Positions 1 through 5,122 of a stretch of 5,122 nucleotides of DNA are shown one piece after another (position 1 is the stretch's first letter; every line of letters begins with the position of its first letter). This DNA comes from Candidatus Latescibacterota bacterium. Lineage in GTDB: Bacteria; Latescibacterota; 4484-107; B68-G9. The notes under the pieces were generated by a model. That model made no database searches and was not told where the DNA came from. It worked only from the letters and a program-made list of their open reading frames with translations. The translations under genes and the position numbers were made by a program. Where the stretch lies: NCBI GenBank assembly GCA_012961755.1, contig DTYS01000092.1, forward strand, positions 1 through 5,122. Direction: 5' to 3'.

Positions 1-1
1 G

Positions 2-124
2 AGGGGAAAAAACGCCCACCACAGCTTGGAGGCGGTCTTCAAGGCCTTTGGCAGGGCACTGGACCGGGCGACGCGCGGGGATGAGCGGGTGCAGGGACCG
101 CCTTCCACCAAAGGTAAGATTTAA
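2..124 (+). CDS. hisB: HisB, imidazoleglycerol-phosphate dehydratase (3' end only)
   Basis: Partial gene: the 5' end lies outside the window. Reading from base 2 gives 40 residues before a TAA at 122-124. The fragment carries HHSLE (residues 6-10), which is the second HHxxE metal-binding motif of IGP dehydratase, followed by AVFKAFGRALDRA, then D-E-R and the family's near-invariant tail GPPSTKG close to the C-terminus. In the family this enzyme dehydrates imidazole glycerol phosphate to imidazole acetol phosphate in histidine synthesis, in the cytoplasm, using Mn2+ ligands from the HHxxE motifs. The end shortly after PSTKG is the normal C-terminus, so the 3' end is intact. It is the only plus-strand gene seen and is convergent with the minus-strand block. 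Whether it belongs to a his operon cannot be seen. Confidence 0.93.
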   Translation, partial: RGKNAHHSLEAVFKAFGRALDRATRGDERVQGPPSTKGKI

Positions 125-126
125 TC

Positions 127-145
127 TGGTCCAGCACAGGGACCA
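127..145. terminator. Small inverted repeat between convergent genes
   Basis: TGGTCC (127-132) and GGACCA (140-145) form a 6-bp perfect stem around a 7-nt loop in the 22-nt gap between the hisB stop and the stop of the minus-strand DUF4384 gene. The position is right for a bidirectional terminator. There is no T-run on either side, so intrinsic termination is doubtful; it may be a weak or factor-assisted end, or chance. Confidence 0.3.
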
Positions 146-146
146 C

Positions 147-1625
147 CTACCTTGCGGGCATGGTGTTCACGGGACAGCTCGCCTCCGCCCAGTATGAGGA
201 GGCCATGATGCTGCGCTTGAGCTGTTCCACTACCTCCTTCGTGGAACCCGACATCATAAGCAACCCTCCACCCACGAAATTGCCCTTAGGTAGGGGCACA
301 GGCTCGGTGGATGCGAAGGCCTTTAGGACCTCGGTTCCGAAGGGAGGACCTACGGTGAAGCGGAACTTATCTCCGGGGCCAGGGATCTGATATACCTTGC
401 CCGCCTTTATGAAACTGTTCCTGCGGAACCTGTTAGGGAATATGAGGAAGTTCCTCCCCCCGGCGTCGTGGTATATGAGGTAGACGTAACAATCTCCGTC
501 CGCCTTAAGGAAGGCTACCATCTGCTCCCCCTCCTGGTAGGAGGGTTTCCTGCCCTTGTCGGTCCAAAGGGCGATCTTGAGCCCGTGGCCTCCCTCCTCC
601 ATAAGTGGCTTCATTTCCTCGGCAAGTGCAGGCTTCAGCTCATAGGGCACCTTATCCTTAGCTATCGACCTCTGTAGGGAGGACACCTCCCCACCGGGGC
701 CTTCGAGCTCGGCGTAGACCACGACTTCGTCACCGCTCTCCCAGTACCTCCCAGAAAGCCAGGCCCCCCCGTGCTCCGGGTCCTTCTTGAGGAGCGATAT
801 ACCCGCCTGGCTCAGGGCCGAGGAGAGGGCCCTCGTAAGGTACCTTCCGAACTCCCCGGAGGCCCCCGTCTCCCTGTAGGTGAACGCCCCGACCATGACC
901 TTCTTCCCTTGGGCGCCCTCTGCCAAAGTATAACCTAAGGCCACGATCCACTCGTCCAGGGATGCTCCCTCCAGCGCCCTCCTCACCTTCCTTATCTCAT
1001 CCTCGACCTGGGCCAAGCTCAGAGCTTCCTCGACCTCCCTGAACGCCTCCTCGGCCCTGAGCCTGACCTGTGGGCAGACCACCTGAGCTATGCCCTTGGC
1101 CCCTTCCGCGTCCAGGAGCGACCTTTTGGCCTTGAGGAGGTTCTCCAAGGCCCCTCCGAGGTCCCCCTTCTTCCGAGCCTTGACCCCGTACGAGAAGTAT
1201 CCCTCCGCCTTAGTCTCAGCGTCCCTTAGGCGACCCAGGGCGTCCAGGCAGGCCGAGGAGCGGCTCAGTACGGCCAAGACGTAATACCTGTCGTTCCTTT
1301 CGTCGTACCATTGCTCTACGGTCTCTACGCCCTTCAGGGTCATACTTACGGAGGACGATATGACCCCCTCGACCTCCTCCCTGAGCTTCTCCTCGGTCTC
1401 CTTCCATCTGGCTTCAAAGGTTCTGTCCACCTTCACCCTTATCTGCCCAGCTATATCCTCCCTGGCACCAGCCTGTGCGACCTTCAAGGATGGTCCCGAA
1501 CCTATCCCTACGATATACTTCTCCTTGGGATACCCGGGCACCTCCCTCCTCGTGACCCAACCTGGCGGGCCCGCGGCACAGGCGGTGCCCAATGTAAAGG
1601 ACAGCACGATGCTCAACCTTCTCAT
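147..1625 (-). CDS. Exported LPP20-like / FlgO-like / DUF4384 protein
   Basis: 492 residues. The chosen ATG at 1625 follows AGGAGG with a 6-nt spacer, overlaps the upstream stop as ATGA, and is followed at once by a signal sequence (MRRLSIVLSFTLGTAC). A longer open frame to 1787 only adds a low-complexity, non-secretory stretch. Cys16 could be a lipidation site, but Gly at -3 is atypical, so a type I signal cleaved after CAAG is an alternative. Residues 20-125 look like an LPP20 domain (PGWV, then YIVGIGSG, then an Ala-rich helix). Residues 140-235 are helical and charged, possibly TPR-like. Residues 240-345 resemble FlgO/CsgG-type domains (VMVGAFTYRETG, SGRYW, VVVYAEL). Residues 347-450 match DUF4384: KIALWTDKG, YQEGEQM, DGDCYVYLIY, FPNRF, then IPGPGDKFRF and G-TEVLKAFAST. 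Related architectures are envelope proteins near flagellar rings or CsgG-like secretion systems. Exact function unknown; third gene of the LPP20 operon. Confidence 0.85.
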   Translation of the reverse strand: MRRLSIVLSFTLGTACAAGPPGWVTRREVPGYPKEKYIVGIGSGPSLKVAQAGAREDIAGQIRVKVDRTFEARWKETEEKLREEVEGVISSSVSMTLKGVETVEQWYDERNDRYYVLAVLSRSSACLDALGRLRDAETKAEGYFSYGVKARKKGDLGGALENLLKAKRSLLDAEGAKGIAQVVCPQVRLRAEEAFREVEEALSLAQVEDEIRKVRRALEGASLDEWIVALGYTLAEGAQGKKVMVGAFTYRETGASGEFGRYLTRALSSALSQAGISLLKKDPEHGGAWLSGRYWESGDEVVVYAELEGPGGEVSSLQRSIAKDKVPYELKPALAEEMKPLMEEGGHGLKIALWTDKGRKPSYQEGEQMVAFLKADGDCYVYLIYHDAGGRNFLIFPNRFRRNSFIKAGKVYQIPGPGDKFRFTVGPPFGTEVLKAFASTEPVPLPKGNFVGGGLLMMSGSTKEVVEQLKRSIMASSYWAEASCPVNTMPAR

Positions 1626-2446
1626 CTTCGTCCTCCTGAAAATGACATCCTCACGAGCACGTAGAATACCCCCTTCCTCACATCCTCCCACCTGGCCACA
1701 ACCTCCGCTCCCGAGAGCACGGCCTTGCTCTCGGTCATCTGCACGCCTTCCGGGCTCCGTCCCTCCCGGGCCTTCCTCAGGTCCCATACCTTCAGCCCCA
1801 CTATCCTCGCAAGCTCAAGGTATGCATCCCTTTCAGCATATCTCCAAGAATTTTGGAGGTAGAAGTACCTCGGCGCCACGCCTACGGCGTAGATCCACCC
1901 CGACCTCTTAGGAGGCTTCGTCGTCCAGGACGGGGCGGACGACGGGACCGGGACCCTCACCTCGTATCCTGCCGGAGGCGGCTCCGTTCCCGCTAAGACG
2001 ATCAACATGTTCCCAACCTCGGCCGTATCCAAGGGCTCGAGTTCTCTGGCCGTGGCCTCCACCAAGCTCGTGTCCACCAGAATCCTATACCTCTCCCCCT
2101 GGAAGTGCTTCCCCAGGGCGTCCTCGGTGAAGCCCTGTTCCGCCTCTATATATACCTTACGGGAGCGCACAATCCTCCACGCGGCGTCCCTGAGCGCCTC
2201 GGCCACGGCCGTATCCCTTCGGGAGTACGCCCGGGAATATCCGACAGCGTACCCTCTCCCGAGCTTTCCCTGCTCCAGGAACCAAATGGGATAGCGATGG
2301 GCCTCCACCTGCCCGCCGCCCGGAGCGGAGGCGCATCCGAGGCAGGTTAAAAGCCAGCCCAAAAGGCGAAGGAGGGGTCCAGAGGACCTGGACCCCTCCC
2401 CTCCGGCTCGGGCCTCACATGCCCTGTCGCTTCTTGTACTCCTCAA
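1622..2446 (-). CDS. Exported tandem LPP20-like domain protein
   Basis: 274 residues from a TTG at 2446, which follows AGAGGTG with a 7-nt spacer and overlaps the preceding gene by 32 nt. No ATG or GTG is available in frame before the signal sequence. The only later candidate, TTG at 2362, would leave a ten-residue signal with no basic residue. From TTG 2446 the n-region is long and Arg-rich, then LLRLLGWLLTCLGC provides the hydrophobic core with possible lipidated cysteines at 35 or 38. The mature part contains two similar LPP20-like units: about 53-156 (PIWF, GRGYAVGYS, Ala/Arg helix, then RILVDTSLVEATA and MLIVLAGT) and about 173-268 (PSWT, GWIYAVGVA, WRYAERDAYLELARIVG, then AEVVARWEDVRKGVFYVLVR). 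This points to an internal duplication of a periplasmic or outer-membrane fold. Middle gene of the LPP20 operon; function unknown. The family call rests on pattern, and the start is uncertain. Confidence 0.78.
   Translation of the reverse strand: MRSTRSDRACEARAGGEGSRSSGPLLRLLGWLLTCLGCASAPGGGQVEAHRYPIWFLEQGKLGRGYAVGYSRAYSRRDTAVAEALRDAAWRIVRSRKVYIEAEQGFTEDALGKHFQGERYRILVDTSLVEATARELEPLDTAEVGNMLIVLAGTEPPPAGYEVRVPVPSSAPSWTTKPPKRSGWIYAVGVAPRYFYLQNSWRYAERDAYLELARIVGLKVWDLRKAREGRSPEGVQMTESKAVLSGAEVVARWEDVRKGVFYVLVRMSFSGGRR
1632..1637 (-). promoter_or_regulatory. Ribosome binding site deciding the start at 1625
   Basis: AGGAGG on the minus strand, 6 nt before the ATG at 1625 and inside the end of the upstream gene. 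Together with the ATGA stop/start overlap it fixes the start and points to translational coupling of the two proteins. Confidence 0.85.
2371..2399 (-). terminator. Perfect 12-bp hairpin at gene 3 / gene 2 junction
   Basis: GGAGGGGTCCAG (2371-2382) and CTGGACCCCTCC (2388-2399) are perfect reverse complements around a 5-nt loop, GC-rich and therefore very stable. In the direction of transcription the hairpin begins 15 nt after the TGA of the LPP20 lipoprotein gene and is followed by TTCGCCTTTT, a broken T-run. It falls inside the apparent N-terminal coding region of the next gene, about codons 16-26. It could be a leaky intrinsic terminator or attenuator, a 3' stabiliser for the first gene's message, or an RNA structure hindering translation of gene 2. 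The structure is seen; the role is inferred. Confidence 0.6.
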
Positions 2447-2981
2447 ACTTCTTCACCTCTTCCTCCAACTCCTTGAACGTCTGGGAGGCCCTGAACCTCG
2501 TGTACATCTGCTCGTTGGCCTTTATCCTGTCTACGAGGGACTTGTTGGCGGCCCCTATTGGAAGCTCCATGAGTACGCATGCCCTCCAGCCCATTCCCTC
2601 CTTCTTAGTGTACTGCTTAGCGATGCGGCTGCCTACCATCACCTGTGAGATGACCTCCTTCGTGGCCTGGGTGTACATTGACAGGAGCTGGGCGTCCTCT
2701 CCGAGGCCAACCTCCTCGTCGAACTTCTTCCTCAGGCCCTGCATGCGCACCTCAAGCTGGGAGGCCAGCTCGGCCCTCGCCTCGGTCTTGGCCTTGTTCA
2801 AGGCGAGCTGGAGGTCCCTGGAGACCGCCGTGGCCGTGGCATAAAGGAAGTCAGGGTCCTGAGGGGGGTTGGAGAACCACTCCGGACAGGGGGACTCACC
2901 CACCTGGGGAGGTCCTCCCCCGCAGGAAAGTACGAGGAATCCCACAGCTAATAGCCCTGCGGTCCAGTATAGTCCCTTCAT
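2415..2981 (-). CDS. LPP20-family lipoprotein
   Basis: 188 residues. The ATG at 2981 is preceded by an unusually complete Shine-Dalgarno (AAGGAGGTG; core AGGAGG with a 6-nt spacer). The signal peptide MKGLYWTAGLLAVGFLVLSC ends in the lipobox VLSC, making Cys20 the lipidated residue, followed by GGG, so outer-membrane or periplasmic anchoring is expected. PCPEWFSNPP (31-40) and FLYATATAVSRDLQLALNKAKTEARAELA match the opening of the LPP20 domain: P-x-W-F, an aliphatic/aromatic strand, then a long Ala-rich amphipathic helix. The domain runs to about 142, where GWRACVLMELPI forms the last strand. A charged coiled-coil-like tail (about 145-187) follows and could mediate oligomerisation. The family includes Helicobacter LPP20 and the FlgP-type lipoproteins of flagellar basal-body outer rings. 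First gene of the three-gene LPP20 set; exact function unknown. Confidence 0.87.
   Translation of the reverse strand: MKGLYWTAGLLAVGFLVLSCGGGPPQVGESPCPEWFSNPPQDPDFLYATATAVSRDLQLALNKAKTEARAELASQLEVRMQGLRKKFDEEVGLGEDAQLLSMYTQATKEVISQVMVGSRIAKQYTKKEGMGWRACVLMELPIGAANKSLVDRIKANEQMYTRFRASQTFKELEEEVKKFEEYKKRQGM
2454..2460 (-). promoter_or_regulatory. Possible ribosome binding site for the TTG start at 2446
   Basis: AGAGGTG on the minus strand, 7 nt before TTG. It sits within codons of a Glu/Lys-rich coil of the upstream gene, where GAG/GAA/GTG/AAG runs resemble Shine-Dalgarno sites by chance, so the support is moderate. Confidence 0.45.
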
Positions 2982-2987
2982 AGTACA

Positions 2988-2993
2988 CCTCCT
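2988..2993 (-). promoter_or_regulatory. Strong ribosome binding site for the LPP20 lipoprotein
   Basis: AGGAGG core within AAGGAGGTG (minus strand), 6 nt before the ATG at 2981. The nine-base anti-SD match suggests high translation of this first operon protein compared with the weakly initiated TTG gene after it. Confidence 0.85.
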
Positions 2994-3060
2994 TGTTTAG
3001 ATTTCCGAGCCGATTTAAATCTATCGTACCACAGCCTTCCTGAAAGTGAGCTGAATCACG
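2994..3060 (-). promoter_or_regulatory. Putative promoter/operator region of the LPP20 operon
   Basis: This is the only sizeable non-coding gap in the minus-strand block (79 nt between the peptidase stop and the LPP20 lipoprotein start). It is locally AT-rich and contains the perfect 10-bp palindrome GATTTAAATC (3012-3021), with TAGATT overlapping it as a poor -10-like hexamer and CTTTCA 17 nt upstream as a weak -35-like hexamer. No convincing terminator for the upstream peptidase gene is seen. Either a separate promoter starts here or one transcript covers all five genes. Confidence 0.35.
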
Positions 3061-4200
3061 TCACCGCACCAAGGCCATCCTTCGTACTAACGAGCCCTCT
3101 CCCCTAACCCTCAGGCGGCAGAAGTAGACCCCGCTTGCGACCTTCCTTCCACCTTCGTCCCTTCCGTCCCAGAGGAAACCGTGTTCCCCGGCGGGGAAGA
3201 CCCCCCGTGCCACCGTCCTGACCGACCTTCCTTCGGAGTCCAGGACCTCGAGGTGCACGTGGGAGGGTTTCGGTATGCGGAAGCGTAGGACCACGGACGA
3301 GTTGAAGGGGTTGGGATAGGGAGGAGGGAGGGAACATCCCTCCGGTAACCCGGGCCCCTCGGCCACATATGCAATGGATACCGGAACCCTCACCTCGTTG
3401 TCCGTAGTGTCGGACTCGTCCTGGGACAGGTCTTCAAGCCTAAGTATCAAAGTGTGCTCTCCCGGGGAAGCATCGGGCCATCCGAGCACGATCTCGTCCG
3501 ACCACCTCCTAGGTTGGACCGTGACCGGGACTTGGTCTGCCCTACTTTCCTCGGAAACCTCGTCCACATAAAGCGCAAGCTCGCAGGTCATGGGTTTCCC
3601 ACCGTCGTTCCAGATGTAAGCCTTCACCCTTACGACCCCGGCCGAGTCGGAGATCGATACCCTCTCCGGCTTAAGTCCAACGTTGAATAAAGTATAAGGC
3701 TTGTACCATTGGTACCTGGACCAGGACGTCGCCCTGTGCACAACACGGGCTATGCTTCCTCCGACAGACTCGAACACCACCACGGGCCCTGCGCGGGGGG
3801 CACTTTCGACGAGGACTACATGGGAGTTGGGCTTGTTCAGGATGTCACCGGGTTTGAGTTGGAGCTGGGTTATAAGGTGGGAGATGTTGGGGAGGGTGGC
3901 GGTCACATGTCTTTCGACCTGCCAGCACCTGGACACGAAGGCGGAGCAATCTATCCCGGCCTGCTCGCGGGGCTTGAGCTTAAGGACCTCCACCTTGTAA
4001 AGGAACGTGCTCCAGTGATCGTCCCCACCGAACTTGTACGCCTCCCCTACGTACTTCCTGCCGGCGTAGAAGTTTCCCCTGCTAGCACTCGTAAAGGTGT
4101 TGTAACAGGTCCATTCCAGTTCGGCGTACACCCTCGCCGTGTCCAATATGGCCTCCCTTGTGACCCCGTACGATGCTGCCCAAAGCACCAGGACCCACAT
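3061..4200 (-). CDS. Secreted NlpC/P60-like cysteine peptidase with CARDB-like and sorting-type C-terminal domain
   Basis: 379 residues from the ATG at 4200, which overlaps the stop of the preceding gene by one base and has GGAGG 8 nt before it. A GTG at 4215 would add five residues but overlaps that SD. A short hydrophobic start (MWVLVLWAASYG) is the likely export signal, though it has no basic residue. The N-terminal part carries GIDCSAFVSRCW (Cys85), KPGDIL (106-111) and SHVVLVES (His117), the Cys-His layout of NlpC/P60 peptidases or amidases that cut cell-wall peptides; Glu134 could be the third residue. The 32-residue Cys-His spacing is short for the family. Residues 190-276 look like a CARDB/Ig-like adhesion module (VRVKAYIWNDGGKPMTC, SPGEHTLILRL, DTTDNEVRVPVSI). 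From 295 the YPNPFNSS tail with HLEVLDSEGRSVRTV, FLWDGRDEGG and ASGVYFCRLRV is a FlgD-like/type IX sorting-type domain, suggesting export to the surface. Translationally coupled to the beta-propeller gene. Confidence 0.85.
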   Translation of the reverse strand: MWVLVLWAASYGVTREAILDTARVYAELEWTCYNTFTSASRGNFYAGRKYVGEAYKFGGDDHWSTFLYKVEVLKLKPREQAGIDCSAFVSRCWQVERHVTATLPNISHLITQLQLKPGDILNKPNSHVVLVESAPRAGPVVVFESVGGSIARVVHRATSWSRYQWYKPYTLFNVGLKPERVSISDSAGVVRVKAYIWNDGGKPMTCELALYVDEVSEESRADQVPVTVQPRRWSDEIVLGWPDASPGEHTLILRLEDLSQDESDTTDNEVRVPVSIAYVAEGPGLPEGCSLPPPYPNPFNSSVVLRFRIPKPSHVHLEVLDSEGRSVRTVARGVFPAGEHGFLWDGRDEGGRKVASGVYFCRLRVRGEGSLVRRMALVR

Positions 4201-5093
4201 CAACGGAGCCTCCACCGCACGACCCTGACCCCCTCCTTAAGGGTCAGGAGTTGGTAGACGTTCCCTTTCCTGTCCACATCCAAGTCTCCGCCGTAACAAT
4301 ATGTGTATCCGACGGGGATATCTATCCTGTCAAGAAGTTCCCCATAGGGACCGTACCTCAGCACATGTCGCCTTACCTCTATCCCCGCCCCCGTGATCCT
4401 CATCCCCTCGGAGTAGATGTACATGTTCCCACCTTCGTCCTCCTTGAGGAACTCCACCGTCCCCAAGGGTTCCTCCGAGCGGACGACGAGCCTGAGGACC
4501 GGGGAACCGTCCTCCGAAGCTTCCACGTAGGCCGTGTGCTCGTCCTCACCTGGCGTTACCCGATAGAACCTGCCCGAGGGCCCTGGGATTCCCTCGGTCC
4601 CCCTCGCCAACTTGGCAGCCTTCGGGAGGAGCTGGACCGGGTAGACGTCCCTGTACGTGCCGAGCCAGACTTGACCCTCGTAGGCTAAGATCCTAGTTAC
4701 GGGGAGCGTTCCATCTACGGGGAGGGTGTAGGAAAGTTCCCTACATCCGTCCTGTCCGCAGACAGCGACGAGCCTCCTGTCGGGGTCCAGGGCATATAGC
4801 TTCCCCCCCTCGTCCACGCAGAAGGAGAGGGCCGGGAAGGGAAGGGGGATCGACCTCCGAAGCTTTCCGTCCTCATCCAACCTCAGCACCCTCCGGTTCA
4901 CGGTGTCCAGTATGTAGATATCGTAATCCGGCCCCACAGCGACTGCCCCCGGCCCCTGGGGTTCCTGTCCTTCGGCCTCGATCAGCCCTACCTCCCCCGG
5001 CCCACGGCCCCAGTCCAGCTCGCGGACGACCTCAAAGACGTACCCGGCCATAACAGGAAGGAGGACCGCACATATCACCGACGTACCCCTCAT
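4200..5093 (-). CDS. Secreted NHL-type beta-propeller protein
   Basis: 297 residues from the ATG at 5093, which has AGGAGG 5 nt upstream and leads straight into a signal sequence (MRGTSVICAVLLPVMAG). A longer open frame to 5120 would put nine acidic/hydrophobic residues before it and is less likely. Residues 47-80 form a clear NHL-type blade: GPGAVAVGPDYDIYILDT, NRRVLRL, DEDGKL. Weaker blades are visible at 88-112 (FCVDEGGKLYALDPDRRLVAV), 214-253 (VEFLKEDEGGNMYIYSEG then VLRYGPYGEL) and 268-292 (GGDLDVDRKGNVYQLLTL). The pattern is that of a six-bladed propeller with degenerate middle blades. Such proteins usually act as extracytoplasmic binding scaffolds; no catalytic motif is seen. The gene is complete and immediately precedes the peptidase gene with a one-base overlap, suggesting the two are made together. 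Its promoter would lie beyond the right edge. Confidence 0.78.
   Translation of the reverse strand: MRGTSVICAVLLPVMAGYVFEVVRELDWGRGPGEVGLIEAEGQEPQGPGAVAVGPDYDIYILDTVNRRVLRLDEDGKLRRSIPLPFPALSFCVDEGGKLYALDPDRRLVAVCGQDGCRELSYTLPVDGTLPVTRILAYEGQVWLGTYRDVYPVQLLPKAAKLARGTEGIPGPSGRFYRVTPGEDEHTAYVEASEDGSPVLRLVVRSEEPLGTVEFLKEDEGGNMYIYSEGMRITGAGIEVRRHVLRYGPYGELLDRIDIPVGYTYCYGGDLDVDRKGNVYQLLTLKEGVRVVRWRLR
4209..4213 (-). promoter_or_regulatory. Ribosome binding site favouring ATG 4200 over GTG 4215
   Basis: GGAGG on the minus strand, 8 nt before the ATG at 4200. It lies in the last codons of the beta-propeller gene and overlaps the alternative GTG at 4215, so ribosomes using this SD would start at ATG. 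A second AGGAGG-type site further upstream is about 15 nt from the GTG, which is rather far. Confidence 0.65.
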
Positions 5094-5098
5094 ATCCA

Positions 5099-5104
5099 CC
5101 TCCT
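5099..5104 (-). promoter_or_regulatory. Ribosome binding site deciding the start at 5093
   Basis: AGGAGG (within GAGGAGGTGG) on the minus strand, 5 nt before the ATG at 5093. It selects this start over the in-frame alternative at 5120. A TATATT at 5110-5115 just upstream resembles a -10 box but would leave a leader of only about ten bases, so I do not call it a promoter. Confidence 0.8.
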
Positions 5105-5122
5105 CTGGAAATATAGCCAAAC

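Noticed and set aside
1626..1787. N-terminal extension of 54 residues for the DUF4384 gene
   Set aside because: It is Gly/Arg/Glu-rich noise overlapping the preceding gene and would bury a clear signal peptide. The ATG at 1625 has an ideal SD and an ATGA overlap.
1360..1911. 183-codon open frame on the plus strand
   Set aside because: It lies fully antisense to two well-supported minus-strand genes. The product is Ser/Pro/Arg-rich low complexity with no domain, and its openness follows from the GC-rich codon pattern of the opposite strand.
2371..2399. Inverted repeat as an insertion-sequence end or recombination site
   Set aside because: There is a single copy, the arms are separated by only 5 nt, and no transposase, target duplication or second copy is seen; a hairpin in RNA is the better reading.
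3022..3060. Intrinsic terminator after the peptidase gene
   Set aside because: Only 4-bp stems (such as GTGA/TCAC) can be drawn and there is no T-run following, so no terminator is called.
3709..4257. 182-codon open frame on the plus strand
   Set aside because: It is antisense to the peptidase gene, which has clear domain motifs; no recognisable domain and no good start context.
4173..4688. 171-codon open frame on the plus strand
   Set aside because: It is antisense to the beta-propeller gene, whose NHL-type repeats support the minus strand.
5094..5120. Nine-residue N-terminal extension of the beta-propeller gene
   Set aside because: The internal ATG at 5093 has AGGAGG at 5 nt and begins a normal signal sequence with a basic n-region; the extension would translate through that SD.
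1..5122. CRISPR array, tRNA/rRNA, phage or transposon genes
   Set aside because: No spaced direct repeats, no tRNA-like cloverleaf or rRNA motif, and no integrase or transposase motif was seen on either strand.

Overview
The window holds a compact block of five genes on the minus strand, all apparently encoding exported proteins. It meets, tail to tail, the 3' end of a plus-strand histidine-biosynthesis gene (hisB) at the left edge. The DNA is GC-rich and the minus-strand genes use many AGG (Arg), GAG, AAG and CTC codons. The best clue to the organism is the secreted peptidase, which ends in a 'YPNPFN ... LEVLDSEGRSVRTV ... GVYFCRL' Ig-like tail. Such tails are abundant in Bacteroidetes/FCB-type bacteria and in uncultivated lineages such as WOR-3, Zixibacteria or Latescibacteria. 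I infer a diderm bacterium from that broad group, possibly a thermophile given codon use, but the sequence does not fix the taxon.

Layout. Positions 2-124 (+) are the C-terminal 40 residues of imidazoleglycerol-phosphate dehydratase (HisB), too short to stand out as an ORF but unmistakable by its HHxxE and PSTKG motifs. A 22-nt gap with a small inverted repeat separates it from the minus-strand block. Read in the direction of transcription (right to left), the block is: (5) 4200-5093, a secreted NHL-type beta-propeller protein; (4) 3061-4200, a secreted NlpC/P60-like cysteine peptidase with a CARDB-like domain and a C-terminal sorting-type Ig domain, whose ATG overlaps the stop of gene 5 by one base; a 79-nt gap with a likely promoter or operator; (3) 2415-2981, a small LPP20-type lipoprotein; (2) 1622-2446, a protein with two tandem LPP20-like domains; (1) 147-1625, an LPP20-like + FlgO/CsgG-like + DUF4384 protein starting in an ATGA overlap with gene 2.

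Genes 3-2-1 look like an envelope operon: three different proteins built from the same LPP20-like fold, with signal sequences and strong Shine-Dalgarno sites. The relatives I can name (LPP20, FlgP, FlgO/FlgT, CsgG-associated DUF4384 proteins) sit at or near the outer membrane and support flagellar rings or secretion pores, so an outer-membrane-associated assembly is the reasonable inference; no substrate or partner is visible here. A perfect 12-bp hairpin lies 15 nt after the stop of gene 3 and inside the apparent N-terminal coding region of gene 2. It is the most interesting non-coding element in the window and a candidate attenuator setting the ratio of the first lipoprotein to the other two. 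No RNA genes, CRISPR arrays, insertion sequences or other mobile elements were seen.
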